Assembly (NCBI RefSeq): GCF_001642475.1
Contig: NW_019173932.1
Coordinates: 1,077,666-1,141,665, forward strand
Source of the DNA: Fonsecaea monophora
Lineage: Eukaryota; Ascomycota; Eurotiomycetes; Chaetothyriales; Herpotrichiellaceae
Direction of reading: 5' to 3'
Length of the DNA stretch: 64,000 bases
Numbering within the stretch: position 1 is the first letter of the stretch; the number at the start of each line of letters is the position of its first letter. The notes below the pieces were generated by a model. The model made no database searches. It worked only from the letters and a program-made list of their open reading frames with translations, and had not been told where the DNA came from. A program made the position numbers and the translations under genes. Shown one piece after another: positions 44,305 through 57,000 of the stretch.

Positions 44305-47300
44305 ATGCCATTCTTCTCAAAGGTCTTTAAAAGCAAGGATGGCCAGGGCAAAAGGACCGCGGCGCCAGTCGCAAACGGAGACTCACACAAGAAGCCTCAG
44401 TGGTCGGATGCATGGGCGCGCACGAGGGTCGACCCTGACGAGGTGTCTGAACTCCTGCATTTATGCACGGCCGAGTTGAAGTCGAGGGGTCAGTCGCCAC
44501 GGTTTCTACGAGCGTGTTGATGCTTACTCTAGTCTAGCTCTCGATGTTCCCTTCTTACTGCTCCCGTTTCGTCCATCATCCGATCCATCTGCCGCGAGAA
44601 CCTTTGTTCGCAATTTCTTTCTGCCACCTCATGATCGAGATCCCTTGCGGGGCTCCTTTTTGGAAACGGAACTTCGTATGACGGAAGTCATGGTATGGCA
44701 CAAGGACGATATGGGTTTGTCTGAACCCTGCTGACGGTCGTGTAGGTTCTAATAAGTGTGATGAAATGGTGCTGGGCACGTTTGCCCGGCGGTGTTGTGA
44801 CATGGGAGGTTTATGAAGCATTCAGAGTCGGAGAAAAAGGTCAGACATATTCCCAATCGTCGTGTCACCCAAGACTGACAAATCCAGACTCCGGCTTTGC
44901 GCGCGACGCATTCAGTACATTCATTCCAATCGGCGTTGAGTCGCCTGCTCGGCTTCAAATCATTCAAGACTTTTTTGACCTCCTTGCTTCGTTGGCAGCA
45001 CATGGCAAGGCTAACGGACTGGGTGGCCACAAAGTTTCAAGATATGCCGGCTGGTGGGCATTTGAACACTATGATGCTGGAAAAGGGTTCGAGTCTGGAT
45101 ATCAATCATGGTCAACGTACGATGTCCTGAATTACTGCTGTGCCTCGTGTCTAACTTTGACAGTGCTGCTGATGCAACATCTCATCTCTTCTTCGCCTAT
45201 CTACGATCCATGTCCCCTGGTGCAGGAAAAGCGAGTGGGATCCTGAGCCTTCCAAGATCACTACAGCAACTTCTTGACTCGACCACCTACCCTCCAAAGC
45301 ATGCTCTGTTGTCGAACGATACCACAAAGGTCGTGATGATCGTTGATGTTGTCTCGCCAACTCCATACGCTTTATTGCGGCGGGCCAAGAACTTTGAATA
45401 TCGAGACGATGACCGAGGTCTACAGCAATTTGCCAGTTATGACGACCCTGTTCAGGCTCTTACTGACGAATGTCGTCGCGTCCTCAAAGCGATCTCTTCG
45501 GCAAATCAATCCCAGGTCTCGAATGCAAAGACATCCACCAGCCTGACAGACCCGTCATGGTCACGATTTGAAGATATTGGCTTTGGCAGCTCCCTCGAGG
45601 ATGAAGAAGAAGAGGATGACGGACTGCTTGGTCCTAGAGTCGTCTCGAAGCGACCCATGCATGCCTCAGTCCGGGAAGGAGGTTTTCAAGATCTCGCCCG
45701 GCCAACAACTCCCTCATGGCTGATTTTCTGTCCTCCGGATTTGCCGACGAACACGGTAACAAAGCTCCCGCCCCTATCCTGCTCCCGCCCGACAAGATCC
45801 TCCCTCCTATCAATACGATTGCGCCTAGAGGGCAGAGCTCGCAGTCGCACCGGAGGAACCTCGATACACAGCTGAACCTCGATCCGGGCGAGTTGGCTAG
45901 CATCACCAAGGTCAATGTGGATGATTCCTTCTGGTGGGTCTGGATCAGTAGTCTTGCTTCAGAAGAGCCAACCTCGAGAAAAGCTGTGTTCGGTCGATGC
46001 GCCCTGGTCGAAACCATTTTCCCGGATGACAAATGGATGGTGATGGAAGAGCAGGTCAAAGGTGCTGCACCAGAACCTGCGGCCGGAGCGTACATCGCTG
46101 AGAAGAAGAAGACGTTCCTGGGATTTACGACAAAACGTGGCCGGCTAACTCGACGAGGGTCGGGTTCAAAAAAGAGCCCTCTTTCACCCGAAGCCCAATT
46201 CTCCACCAACAACAGAGCCACGTTAGCGCCAGATCAACAGGCTAAGATCCAGAAAGCAGCGGCCGAGCTATCTAGGAGAAAAGAGGCTGAACAGAAGGAG
46301 GAGCAAGCCGTTCTGGCAACTCGTCGTGGACGTATGCAGGAGCCCATTGTAGCGTCCAAGACCAACAGCATCTTCACACTGGGTCCATTGATCAAGGACG
46401 AGGCTTCACCAGCCTTGCAATGGGCAAGTCAGTATGACAAGAAGGCCATCCGGGCTAAGTACCTGGGTGACTCACTGGCCGGAAAAGGCTCCCGTGAACT
46501 GTTGAACTTGCCTCAAAACGGCTTAGGAATTAGCAGGTCGACATCGACGCTGTCTGTGGTCAGCAAGAATAAGGACCTTCCACCAGCGCCGGCCGAGAAA
46601 GTGTCGCGCCCGGCTCTTGTCGAAAGGTCTCAGTCTGCTGAGCCTCCAGCTGGGACACCGATTGTCATAGAGCCTGCTCCAATTCCTGCCGAATCAACGA
46701 TCCCAGTCCAGACCCCAACATTGACAGAGGCGGCAGAAGTGCCTCTGCCACCAGCTACGCCAGAAATCGTAGAGCCTCCCAAGCATCAACCAGCTAAATT
46801 GAGAAAATCTCTGGATCAGCAACGTCGTTCGCCTGAGCAGAAAAAACCGAGGGGAAAGACTCCGACTGGGCCGCCTCCTGTACAGAAAACTAGCGGCATC
46901 CGACGTCTGTTTGGAACCAAGCGATCCAAGTCACGGGAATCAAGAGTCCCAGAACCACCTGAGTCACCAGTCAACGTGGATGAAGATCCCGCCGTTGCTG
47001 CAGCCAGACGTGCCCTGGAGGGCAAACCTGCGCTCCAGGCAGCAGCCCCAGAATCCCCACCCTTAAGTCCTGGTCACTTCCAACGCCTTGCAACTGTTAA
47101 AGCTTCCCAGTCTCCAGCACCTGTAGTCCATGAAGCTCCAGAGACGCCAAAGATGACGGCGGCGTCGATACAAAGAGAAGCGACCCCAGAACTGTCCAGG
47201 GAACCGGAGGTGTTCGATCAAGTTGTTGCACCGCCGCGGACTCGCCGCGACGAAGAATATGATCAGCTCTCTCGAGTAGACACGAACGAACGCGAGCATG

Positions 47301-47763
47301 CTGATCGTGAGTTCTCAACGTTTGATCAAGGACCGCTCGTTGATCAGCCAGCCTTCGTACCTGTGGATACACCTCCCAGAGAAGAGTTTTTGACACCTAT
47401 CGAGGAACCTCCTCATGCGCCGATCAGCCTCCATTCCGGCCGATCGTTCCAGCAGACGGAGAGCTCGGTAGAGGAGGAAGACGGACCAGCCCTTACGCAA
47501 CAGGTCAGTCCTGGTGACCGATGGGCTCAGATTCGGCGAAACGCAGCCGAGAGAGCAGCGAGACAATCGGAGGAGCAGACCTCGCGGAGTCGTACGGAAA
47601 CACGAACGGACGATGGGGAAACCAGTGGGGAAGAGAGTAAGTTCTGGAGCACAGTTGTTCAGGGGTCGAGACTAACGATGCAATAGCAATTGAATCACGG
47701 GTTGCACGAATCAAGGCCCGAGTGGCTGAATTGACTGGAAATATGGACAGCAACCGCCGATAA
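44305..47763 (+). CDS. MSB1: Msb1/Mug8-family morphogenesis protein, frame broken by an apparent 1-base deletion
   Basis: Exons 44305-44488, 44538-44692, 44746-44839, 44888-45116, 45164-47636 and 47687-47763; about 1070 residues once the break is bridged. Every join keeps the frame and rebuilds conserved text, for example KSR-ALDVPFLLLPFRP, EVM-VLISVMKWCWARLPGG and EK-DSGFARDAF. The N-terminal 450 residues are the Msb1/DUF1708 domain, which resembles a RhoGAP fold; the rest is disordered and rich in Pro, Glu and Arg. In yeast, Msb1 works with Cdc42, Rho1 and formins in polarised growth. At 45716-45719 the frame ends in RPTTPSW, and ADFLSSGFADE continues one base out of register, as if one G were missing from TGG-GCT. 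The tail is RVARIKARVAELTGN. Confidence 0.85.
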
Positions 47764-49963
47764 ATCCAGCCACAAAGTGAAGATTAAGCAGCAGTAAACA
47801 TACAGCATCTACACATCGGGCAGCACATAGTGCAGTCACATCCGACAACAGTTCCCTTTTTGCACGCGATTGCGATCAATTTTTGCGCAGAAAAGACAGC
47901 AAGGCGTTTATATGTGTTGAATTTTGGGGGTTGCAGCTTATGTGTGTCCAAGATACCACCTCCGCGTTATTCCACGCCGATGACTATCTTTCTCTCCTTT
48001 TCTTTCTCATTTGTGTGAGCGTTTGGCAACATGATCCACCTGAGCTGCGGGACAGCACCATAATAATACACCCTTTCCATCCCTTTTTTTTGTTCCCCCT
48101 TGTTAACTGTGTTGGTTGTGGGCAAATGAGGTGGGAAAACTAATAACCCTTTGATGTTGGTTTGCGCTTGAGGGCCTAGACGCGGGGTGAAAGCTTTTCT
48201 TGGGTTCCTGTGGTGGAGGTACGTTTGGGGGATTGAGGACAGTTGGGACCATCAGGGGGGAGAGAGAGGGAGCGAGAGAGAGGAGTGGGTGGCCAGAGTG
48301 TGGACAGTGGAGGCGCAAGTCGGAGCGGAAGCTATAGATGACATGGTACCCTTGAATCATCGAGAACAGGTTATGGAGCCAGATACTATTTCGACTCACA
48401 ACCTCCAAGTACATGTATCGGAGGGCGGTCTGGACAATAACCGACCACGTTCAGACATCTTTGGAATCCTGAACTATGTGCTGTCTCTCCGTGCTGGCGG
48501 GTTAGGGCGTGTTCAAAGAACAAATGGTTTGTACAGGTCGGCTTGATTCTGACTATTTCTGACTGAAGGATGAGGCGAAGCTTCCTGAAAGGAAGCTTGA
48601 GGAGCCGACATGTTGGGGCCCGGGGCCAAAGATATAGTTCTCGAAATGTAAGCCAAAGCCAGGGGGGGAGGGGGGTCATTAATATACAAGTGCGGCAATA
48701 AACTCCGAGGTCGAGCAAGTCAGCTCGGCCATTGTCAGGTGAGAAAGGAGTCTGGTATGCATGATTGTTGAAGGCATCCTATTTCCCTATCTAGGAGGGT
48801 ATACACGACGTGCATCTTGTAAACCGATTACTTATTGAATCCCTGATCCTACTCGGCGAGGAATCCATGGTGGATATTCATGCCTGAGATACGCGAGTGG
48901 ATGGGTTTGCATGCGCGAAATGCATGTGATTTGACTATGAGTTCAGCCTCGCCCTAGCGCTGGCAAGGCTCGGCCGTGTCTATCTCTCTTGCCATCTATT
49001 TGTCGATCTACGTGGGTTTCGAGCACACGAATTTTCCTCAGGTGGGACACATCGACAACTGGATCTGAGTGGCGGCGGGCATATTCAGATGAGTCTACTG
49101 GGATGCAACCAGGTGTTCGTACGACGTAGGGAACTGTGTACTCGTACTGGTACATGATCGACGGCCGTGCAAAACGACAATGCATGGATTGACCCTCTTG
49201 TTGAGCATGGCGCCAGGATAACATGCAGCTGAGGAACTGTTAGTGCTCGCGTGGGCTGCTAAAAATAGCTGAGCTAGCATTTCAAGCGATCCAATCGCTG
49301 TCGCCCTCGCGACATGCCAAGTCACGTAAGAGCCGCAGATGAAATGGGCTAAAGGAGCCCGAAAGACTTGAAACACTAGGGCCGATGCGGTGGAGAGTTG
49401 GTTGGGCTTACCACTTACCGCATTCCTGCCTGTCTGCTGCGGAGAGGCGATCACTCTAGCCCTGATGGTGCAGGGCGCTTATTGCTGATTTCCACTCATC
49501 TCCGTCTCTTCCCAATCATGAGACGTCCGTCCCATCTGGGTGCCATCGGCACCCGGAGCAGTCGAAGTCGAGACGAAAGATGCCGCCGGCGTTGGAAGAG
49601 TGATATTGACATTCGTACCATGGCCAAAGAGAGAGAACAATGGGATTGAAAAATGACTGTTTGTGCGAGACGGGGACATACAGAGCTTGCCGTGGGATAG
49701 AGGGAACAGCAGATATCAAAATGACTTAAGAGATTTTCTGTCCTCGGTACAAGGTACACCTCGATACAAAGGGACCTAGTGTACTTACATAGGTATGTAC
49801 AAGATACCGAGTACAGCAGGGTACATACTGATAGGTACCAAGGGACTCATATGACCACAAAGAGCATGTTCTGGCCCGGCCATTGCCCATCACTCAGCAA
49901 CGCACCTTTCTCGGTGGCCATGTCTACTGCGCAGATACTTGGCGACCTGGGTTCCGCGGTGAT

Positions 49964-49993
49964 CCTCAGTGACCCTCAGCGACCCTCAGCCTC
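49964..49993 (+). repeat. Threefold 10-bp tandem repeat
   Basis: CCTCAGTGAC, CCTCAGCGAC and a partial third copy CCTCAGCCTC occur back to back, about 0.95 kb upstream of the MADS-box start codon. Confidence 0.75.
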
Positions 49994-50150
49994 CCTATAA
50001 GCACCCCCAAGGGTAATCAAGCGGAGTCCCTCGTAATAATCAAGCAACTGAGCCGGCGAGGCTCGTCGCCGCTTGAGTTTCGGGGATTTCTTGGTATTCC
50101 ACTTGGCTTGCCCATTCCCAGATTTTCTTTGCCTAGGGTGCGGAGGGTCT

Positions 50151-50164
50151 TGCCTAGCTAGGCA
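50151..50164. promoter_or_regulatory. 14-bp perfect palindrome upstream of the MADS gene
   Basis: TGCCTAGCTAGGCA is identical to its reverse complement and lies about 765 bp upstream of the ATG. A related GCCTAGGG sits 20 bp to its left. It could bind a dimeric regulator, but this is unproven. Confidence 0.35.
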
Positions 50165-50928
50165 GGTTGGTCACCTTTGTTACAGGGACCTCCAGTTAGG
50201 AAAACCTGCCACGGAGAGCCGCCAGTGGTAGGCGTTGTAGCTATTGCCCCCTCCTCCCACACACGCCGCCTGGCCGCCCCTCAACCCAAACTCGAGGGGA
50301 TGGTCGGCAAACCTCCAACGGGCTTCGGCTGCAGCTGCACCCTTTCGCACCTTGCGTCTGCAGCCTGCACTACCAGACTACTTACTTTTGCCCAACTTCT
50401 CCCTCGCCTGATTATTTCGACCCTTCTTTCTTCTATTCTATCTTTAGCATCCATTACCCACCGTGCACATCCACGCTTCAATTACACGCTTAACAAACGC
50501 CATCGAGCCAATCCACGATGCACTCGGTGTGAGCCTCAATTAGCAAGCCACAGCACCAGTCTCGAGTTACAATTATACTTTGTTGTTACTTGTTCTAACC
50601 CATCATTGCGCCCTTTGTTCTCTGTTTTGTCTTCATTGTCGCGACCGGGACAATCCAGTGTGTCCAAGTCGCCATCCTCGCCCACTCACCCGCAGCTGCA
50701 CCCTCCTCGGTCGGATATCTGGTCGACAGCGAACAAAGAGAGCTCGAGTATTTCCTTGTCTAATATACAATTTCCCTATCCGGCTTCGGGCCCCCTCTCT
50801 GGCCAATTTCTTCTCCCTCTCGACAAAGCGGTCTCGGTGTAGCCAAGTCGTTGACACTCGCCTCAGCTGACCACGAGGTACAATTGGGTCTTTGGCATAT
50901 GCAAAATACGAGAAACATTTAAACAACC

Positions 50929-52751
50929 ATGGGTCGGAGGAAGATTGAAATCAGGGCTATCAAGGATGACCGTAACCGTTCAGTGTGAGTTGTGGTGGTG
51001 GTGTTTGGCTTGTGTTTCGTGCAGTCCGCTAATTCCCCGGGCAGGACGTTCCTCAAGCGCAAAGGCGGTCTCTTCAAAAAGGCCTACGAGCTCTCTGTCC
51101 TATGTTCGGTCGATGTCGCAGTCATCATATTTGGTCATAACAAGAAGCTGTACGAATTTTCGTCCGGAGACATCAATGAAACACTGCGAAGATATCAATA
51201 TGTGAGTTGAGAGTCCTGAACTAGGTCTCTTTGGAGGAGGGAATTCTTGTGCTGACATGCTGCTGTTAGTACGGAGCACCCCATGAACACAAAGGCCCTC
51301 CTGATTTCAAGAACAAGGGCGGCGAGGATGATGAGGATGAGGATGAGGATGAAGAGCACCCTGCACATGCCCGAGAGGACTCGCTGCCACCCCATCATCT
51401 CCCTCCCCAGTTACAACACCACAACTCTTTTGCGCATATCCAGCAGCCCATGGCGTCCGTCTCACCTCCAATGCCCAATGGCATGTTTCAGCCTCGACAC
51501 GGCACGCCGCAACCACCGCATATGATTTCGAGGCCGCCCTCCCAGAATATGATCCGCCGAACGAGCTCCAACTTGGTTCCCATGCAACATCCTCATCCTA
51601 CTCCTCCCCCGCCACAGAATGGGTTTGCCTACGTACCGAATCCACCCATTTACAACCCTCAAGGAACACCGCCTGTCCCTCCACAGCCTTCACCTCAGCC
51701 TCAGTTTCAGACATTTCCCCCTCAGCAGCAACAGCAACAGCAAGCACAAGCACCACCACCACCACTTCCACAATCCCACCAGCAGATGCAACAGGCGCAC
51801 CAGCAGTACCTACAAGAACAGAGACGGCTTTCACAGCCGCCTCCGGTCTCTCAACCAAGTCTACAACCTCCACCTCAAGCAGAAGCCCGGGTCTCACCTC
51901 AACCGGAACAGTTAAACCTCCGGCCTCCGGAGCAAGCTACACCACCTCAGCCTAAGCATCTGTCGTCTAAGTCGAGAAGCATATTTACTCCGATAGATGA
52001 GGGTGGCTCGGTTTTGATGCAGCACTTCTTCGGTGCGTCAGAACCCAAACCCCAACCGAAGAAGGAAAACGAGTCGCCAGATCTCAAACCTCTACCCCGT
52101 AGCACAACGGCCCCAACCATTCCTCGACCCAATTCACAGGGTGCTCGACCGCAGACCACTGTCCCGGAATTTGCTCCGCCTACCCGAACTAATACTTCGG
52201 GATCCAAATCCGGAGCTCGACCTAAGTTGAACCTTCAGATACCTTCGGAGGCAGAGGACAACGACTCGGCTACAGGAGGGTCGCCATCACAGTCAGCTAA
52301 CCCGTCAGCAAACCCAGCTAGAGGCTCGGACCATATCGTCTTACCACCACCCTCGCCGAGCGCTTCGGCGGTAATGTCAGCTGGCGCATCAGGACCACCA
52401 AATCCCTTTGCCCGGCCACCACCACCTACTTCGAATGCAAACCGCGATGCATACAATGACAATCGGAATAACATCGAAACGCCTATCTCCGCCTTACCAA
52501 GTCGGTATATGAACAACGATCTTCTGCCGAGCCCGAGCAATTTCTTCAGCGAGTGGGATCGAATGTCTGCTGTATTACCGAGTCCTCTCGTGTTCCCGAC
52601 GCCTGCCGATGCCAAAGCGCTGGGATTCGGAAGTAGAGATGCAGCTCGAGAGGCTGCGAGCGAGCAAGCGAATGGGGAGAAAAGGAAGGGGAGTGTTGAT
52701 CTGGCGGACAAAGAAGGGGACGTCAAGAAACTCAAAACTGGCGCCAGTTGA
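50929..52751 (+). CDS. RLM1: MADS-box transcription factor, Rlm1/MEF2 type
   Basis: Exons 50929-50984, 51045-51201 and 51270-52751; 564 residues. The first intron lies inside the MADS domain, which when joined reads [36 protein letters not shown], a MEF2-type box (residues 1-57). YGAPHEHKGPPDF after the third join is typical of fungal Rlm1-like proteins. An acidic Glu/Asp run, then Pro-, Gln- and Ser-rich disordered activation-like regions follow, with a poly-Gln stretch (QQQQQQQ). In yeast and Aspergillus, Rlm1/RlmA is the target of the cell-wall-integrity MAP kinase. Binding to CTA(T/A)4TAG sites is known for the family. The C-terminal KKLKTGAS is basic. Confidence 0.9.
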
Positions 52752-54025
52752 AGTTCTTACTCGACGTGCAAATGGTGAGGGTTTTTGCCAACGGTGAATT
52801 GTCGTTGGACGAACCTGCTTTACCACTGATGGTCTGGCCGAATTTGCACGACCACGACCGAATTATCCCAGTTAACCAAAACAAAAAGCAACTTTCACGA
52901 CCTGTTACGGCTGCAATGTTAGTGGAGTTCCGGTCGCTCAGCTTGATTGCCAAATATATCCATTTTGCTTGATTGAGGTCTTTGGTAGCGATGTCAAACT
53001 CTGTGGGTGATTTGTGTTGGCATAGCGGATGGGAGTTCTGGATTTTTACAGAGGGTGCTCTCACGCAACAACGCCTGGGGTGACGGTCGGGTAGGTCAAA
53101 GTTGGAATCTACAGTTCAGACTCGGGAGGTACATGGACAGGCTGCCGAGAACGACGTTGGGTGCATCGTGAGGGTCGATATGTTGGACACTTGTTTAGAT
53201 TCGTAGCCGAAGAGAGATGCGTCTCCCCAAGTCCAAAGTGTTGTGAGAGGATGAAATAGATTATCATCGAGAAGCCCTTCTCTTGATGAAGCCAACCTTG
53301 GAGCCTAGACCAGAGTGATATGGGCGATGGAAGGGAGATCTTACTCATGAACAGAATACCTATAGTCGATGAGGGCAGAAAATGAAATCTATTAATTTTG
53401 AACCGGAAGTGTCTTTTGTCCATTTTTCTATCACCTCCATGTTGGCCCCAGTTGGCGATTTGGGAGGGAAGATGTTGGCCGCAGTTGGGGGGAAGACCTC
53501 GACCTTGGACATTGAAGGTGCCGGCTTCGGAGATTTAAGCCTTGTGGGGTTCCGGAGTTCGGCATCTGGAACAATCTGAAGCCGAGATCTGGAAAGTGAC
53601 ACCATCTGGACCATCAATTAAACAACCAAAGAAAACCAAACAATTACACAACCGAGCAACCCAAGCAACCAAGAGCGGAACCATCAATACCAGGAGAAAA
53701 ACTATCATGATGTCGTCGATCCCGCATTCACGTATCGTCAACCAATCACAGCCTATCAGAACTTCTCGCCTTATGGATCCGACGTTGTCCAAGATGCTGG
53801 GCCAATCTTGGCTCTTCGACGTCCTCGATATTTGGCCAAGCATGATCTCTTGTGTCCAGCATTCAAGTCCAGGCAGAAATCTGGGCATTGAGTCCACTGA
53901 AAAAGAGATATATAAACGACTACTTAACACGCGGACACACGACGGTGTGAGTCGTCCACGAAGTACCAGGGGTTGATGACACCCTTTCTCAGTGTCGAGT
54001 ATTCCTCGAAGCTTCAGCAGACCAG
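52752..54025. other. Intergenic region before the ABC transporter
   Basis: About 1.3 kb holding the MADS gene 3' UTR and the ABC transporter promoter. Open frames on both strands at 53535-53976 overlap each other and lack features of a protein family. Confidence 0.45.
53908..53916 (+). promoter_or_regulatory. Probable TATA box of the ABC transporter gene
   Basis: ATATATAAA lies about 110 bp upstream of the ATG at 54026, a usual distance for a fungal TATA element given a short leader. No expression evidence is available. Confidence 0.4.
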
Positions 54026-57000
54026 ATGACGAGCACGCCAGAGAAATCGCCCTTGAGCCCCGATGGCGAGGTGCCAGCTCCTCAACAAGCTGAGAAAGAG
54101 AAACAGCCCGAAGGTAGCATCAAGGACTATTTTCGCATCTTTCAGTATGCCGACGGCTATGACTGGGTGTTGAATGCGATTGCGCTCATTAACAGCATCG
54201 CTTCGGGGGCAACACTTCCCTTGATGACCTTGGTCTTTGGCACCTTTACAACCAAGTTCAACAATTTCGCCAGTGGCTCGTCAACACCACAACAGTTCAG
54301 AGACGACGTGGACCACTTTGTCCTGTGGTTCATCTACCTCTTCATAGGCAAATTTGGGACAACCTATATATCAACCGCAACGATTAGCATCTCGGCAATA
54401 CGCACCACTCGTACTTTCCGGAGGAAATTTCTCGAAGCTACTCTACGGCAAGAAATCTGGCATTTCGACAAGCAGACCAATGGAGCGACAGCTACCCAAG
54501 TCACCACCAACGGAAACCGAATTCAGACCGGGATTGCCGAAAAGTTGGCCTTTGTCATCTCAGGGCTTTCTACGTTCTTGGCCTCATTCATCGTGGCCCT
54601 GGCTGCGCAATGGAAACTGGCCCTGATCACCATGTCTGTGATACCTGCAATTTTCATCGTCACCGGCATCTGCATTGCGATTGATGCGGCACAGGAGGCG
54701 AGAGTCCTCCGTATATACTCTCGAGCCGCTGTCCTAGCCGAGGAGGTCTTCTCGTCTATCCGAACAGTCCACGCTTTCTACGCACAGAAGAAAATGGCTC
54801 AGAAATACGACACGTTCCTGGCAGAAGCCCACAAAGAAGGCAACAAGAAGTCTCCCAACTATGGAGTCCTCTTCTCCACGCAGTTTTTCCTTGTCTATTC
54901 GGGAATTGCACTGTCGTTCTGGAAAGGATTCAGAATGTATCAGAGCGGCGAAGTTGAAAACGTTGGCGATGTCTTCACGGTGGTTTTGTCGGTCATTATC
55001 GCTTCCTCGTCAATCTCGACCATTGCGCCACAAATTCAGGCTATCACCAACGCATCGTCTGCCGCTTCGGAACTGTTTAGTGTCATGGACAAACCTTCAC
55101 TTCTAGACCCTCTCAACCCCGCGGGCGTACAGCCATCCTCATGTGAAGGCCACATCGAGGTCACAGACCTGGACTTTGCTTATCCATCACGACCAGCTGC
55201 TCAGGTTCTACGCGGACTGACCGTCAGCATTCCCGCCGGGAAGACCACGGCTCTAGTAGGAGCCTCAGGCTGTGGAAAGAGTACACTGGTAGGGCTTCTT
55301 GAGCGATGGTATCCTCCGACCGCGGGTCATATTACACTTGATGGAATTAAGTTGGATGAATACAATGTCAAGTGGTTGAGAAGCCAAATTCGTCTTGTAC
55401 AACAAGAACCAGTCTTGTTTCGAGGAACCGTGTTCGAGAATGTCGCCAAAGGGTTTCTCGACGAGCAACGAAGATTTCCCCCCGAGATGCAGATGGAATT
55501 GGTCCGAGAAGCCTGCAAGGCCAGTAATGCCGATGACTTCATTAACGAACTTCCTCAAGGCTATGAGACTCAGGTTGGGGAGCGGGCTGGGACACTCAGT
55601 GGAGGTCAAAAACAGCGGATCGCCATTGCTCGCAGCATCATCTCCGATCCGAAGATCCTTCTTCTCGACGAAGCCACAAGCGCTCTTGATCCTACAGCTG
55701 AACGACTTGTCCAGGATGCTCTGAATCGGGTGTCGAAACACCGGACCACCCTGGTCATTGCACACAAACTAGCGACTGTGAAGGCCGCTGACAACATCGT
55801 GGTCATGTCCCACGGACAGATCGTTGAACAAGGTACCCACCAGCAACTGCTCGATCTGAACGGTCATTACGCCGGGTTGGTTCGAGCTCAGGATCTCGGT
55901 GCTGCCGAAGAGCATGAGTCCAGCAAGCTTTTGAGCGAGAAACAGACCATAAATGTGACGGGAGAAGGGTTGGGGCTTCAACGAACAATCACCGCTGCGA
56001 CATCTGAGGGCGGTAACGCGGAAAGACGGACCAGCCCTGTGGGGACTCTCAACTACTCACTCTTGCGATGTATCTACATCATGTTCTGTGAGCAAAAGTC
56101 ACTGTACTGGTGCTTGGGAATCTCTGCCTTCGCTGCTCTTCTCAGTGGCGCGACGTACCCGGCCCAGGCCGTCCTCTTCTCCAAGCTCTTGACAATTTTC
56201 CAGCTGACAGGCAAGGCAGCCCGCGACCGAGCCGATTTCTTTGCGTTGATGTTCTTTGTTGTCGCGATCGGAAACTTGGTGGCTTATTTTGTAATCGGAT
56301 GGTTGACCAATATCATTGGACAAACAGTCACTCATCGCTATCGGGCGGAAATGTTTCAACGTGTGCTTGACCAGGACATTGAGTTCTTCGACCTTCCAGA
56401 CAACACGTCGGGCGCCTTGACCTCGAAGCTCTCTACCCTTCCCACTCAACTACATGAACTGATTTCGTTCAACATCCTGCTCATCTTTATCATCGTGGTC
56501 AACGTGCTGGCGAGCAGCATTCTGGCTTTGGCGTATGGGTGGAAACTAGGCCTATCCGTGATATTTGGGGTGCTTCCACCTCTGCTTTTGTCTGGCTATC
56601 TTCGCATCCGGCTGGAAACTAAGCTCGAGTCTCAGGTCTCGGACAAATTTGCGGAAAGTGGCGGGTTGGCCAACGAAGCCGTCTCATCGATTCGAACTGT
56701 GGCTTCGTTGACCCTTGAAGCCCATGTCCTGGAGGAGTACTCGCAAATGCTCAGCAGCATCGTTTTGAAGTCGACGCGGGCATTGGTGTGGACAATGTTC
56801 TGGTATGCTCTGTCGCAGTCGATCGTGTTCTTGGCCATGGCTCTTGGTTTCTGGTACGGAAGTAGGTTGTTGGCGTCAGGAGAGTACACTACCACACAAT
56901 TCTACACCATCTATGTCGGGGTGCTCTTCGCGGGCCAAGCAGCGGCTGAAATCTTTGGGTATACGACTTCCATCACCAAAGCTCGAAGCGCTGCCAACTA

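Larger units (their letters stand above)
47764..50928. other. Long gene-free region and leader of the MADS gene
   Basis: About 3.2 kb with no supportable gene. It contains a G/A-rich tract near 48256-48286, a cluster of GTAC-containing words around 49745-49845, a threefold 10-bp CCTCAGYGAC repeat at 49964-49993 and a 14-bp perfect palindrome at 50151-50164. The last 700 bp are C/T-rich and look like promoter and leader of the MADS gene. Confidence 0.5.

Noticed and set aside
45716..47686. Independent 656-residue gene starting at ATG 45716
   Set aside because: The sequence before this ATG in the other frame is the conserved N-terminal part of the same Msb1-type protein, and a one-base indel explains the break.
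48990..49040. tRNA-like GTGGGTTTCGAGCACAC element
   Set aside because: The T-arm-like stem has a mismatch, and no acceptor stem or anticodon arm can be built around it.
53535..53976. Overlapping plus and minus open frames before the ABC transporter
   Set aside because: They are mutually exclusive, have no recognisable domain, and sit where the ABC promoter and TATA-like element are expected.
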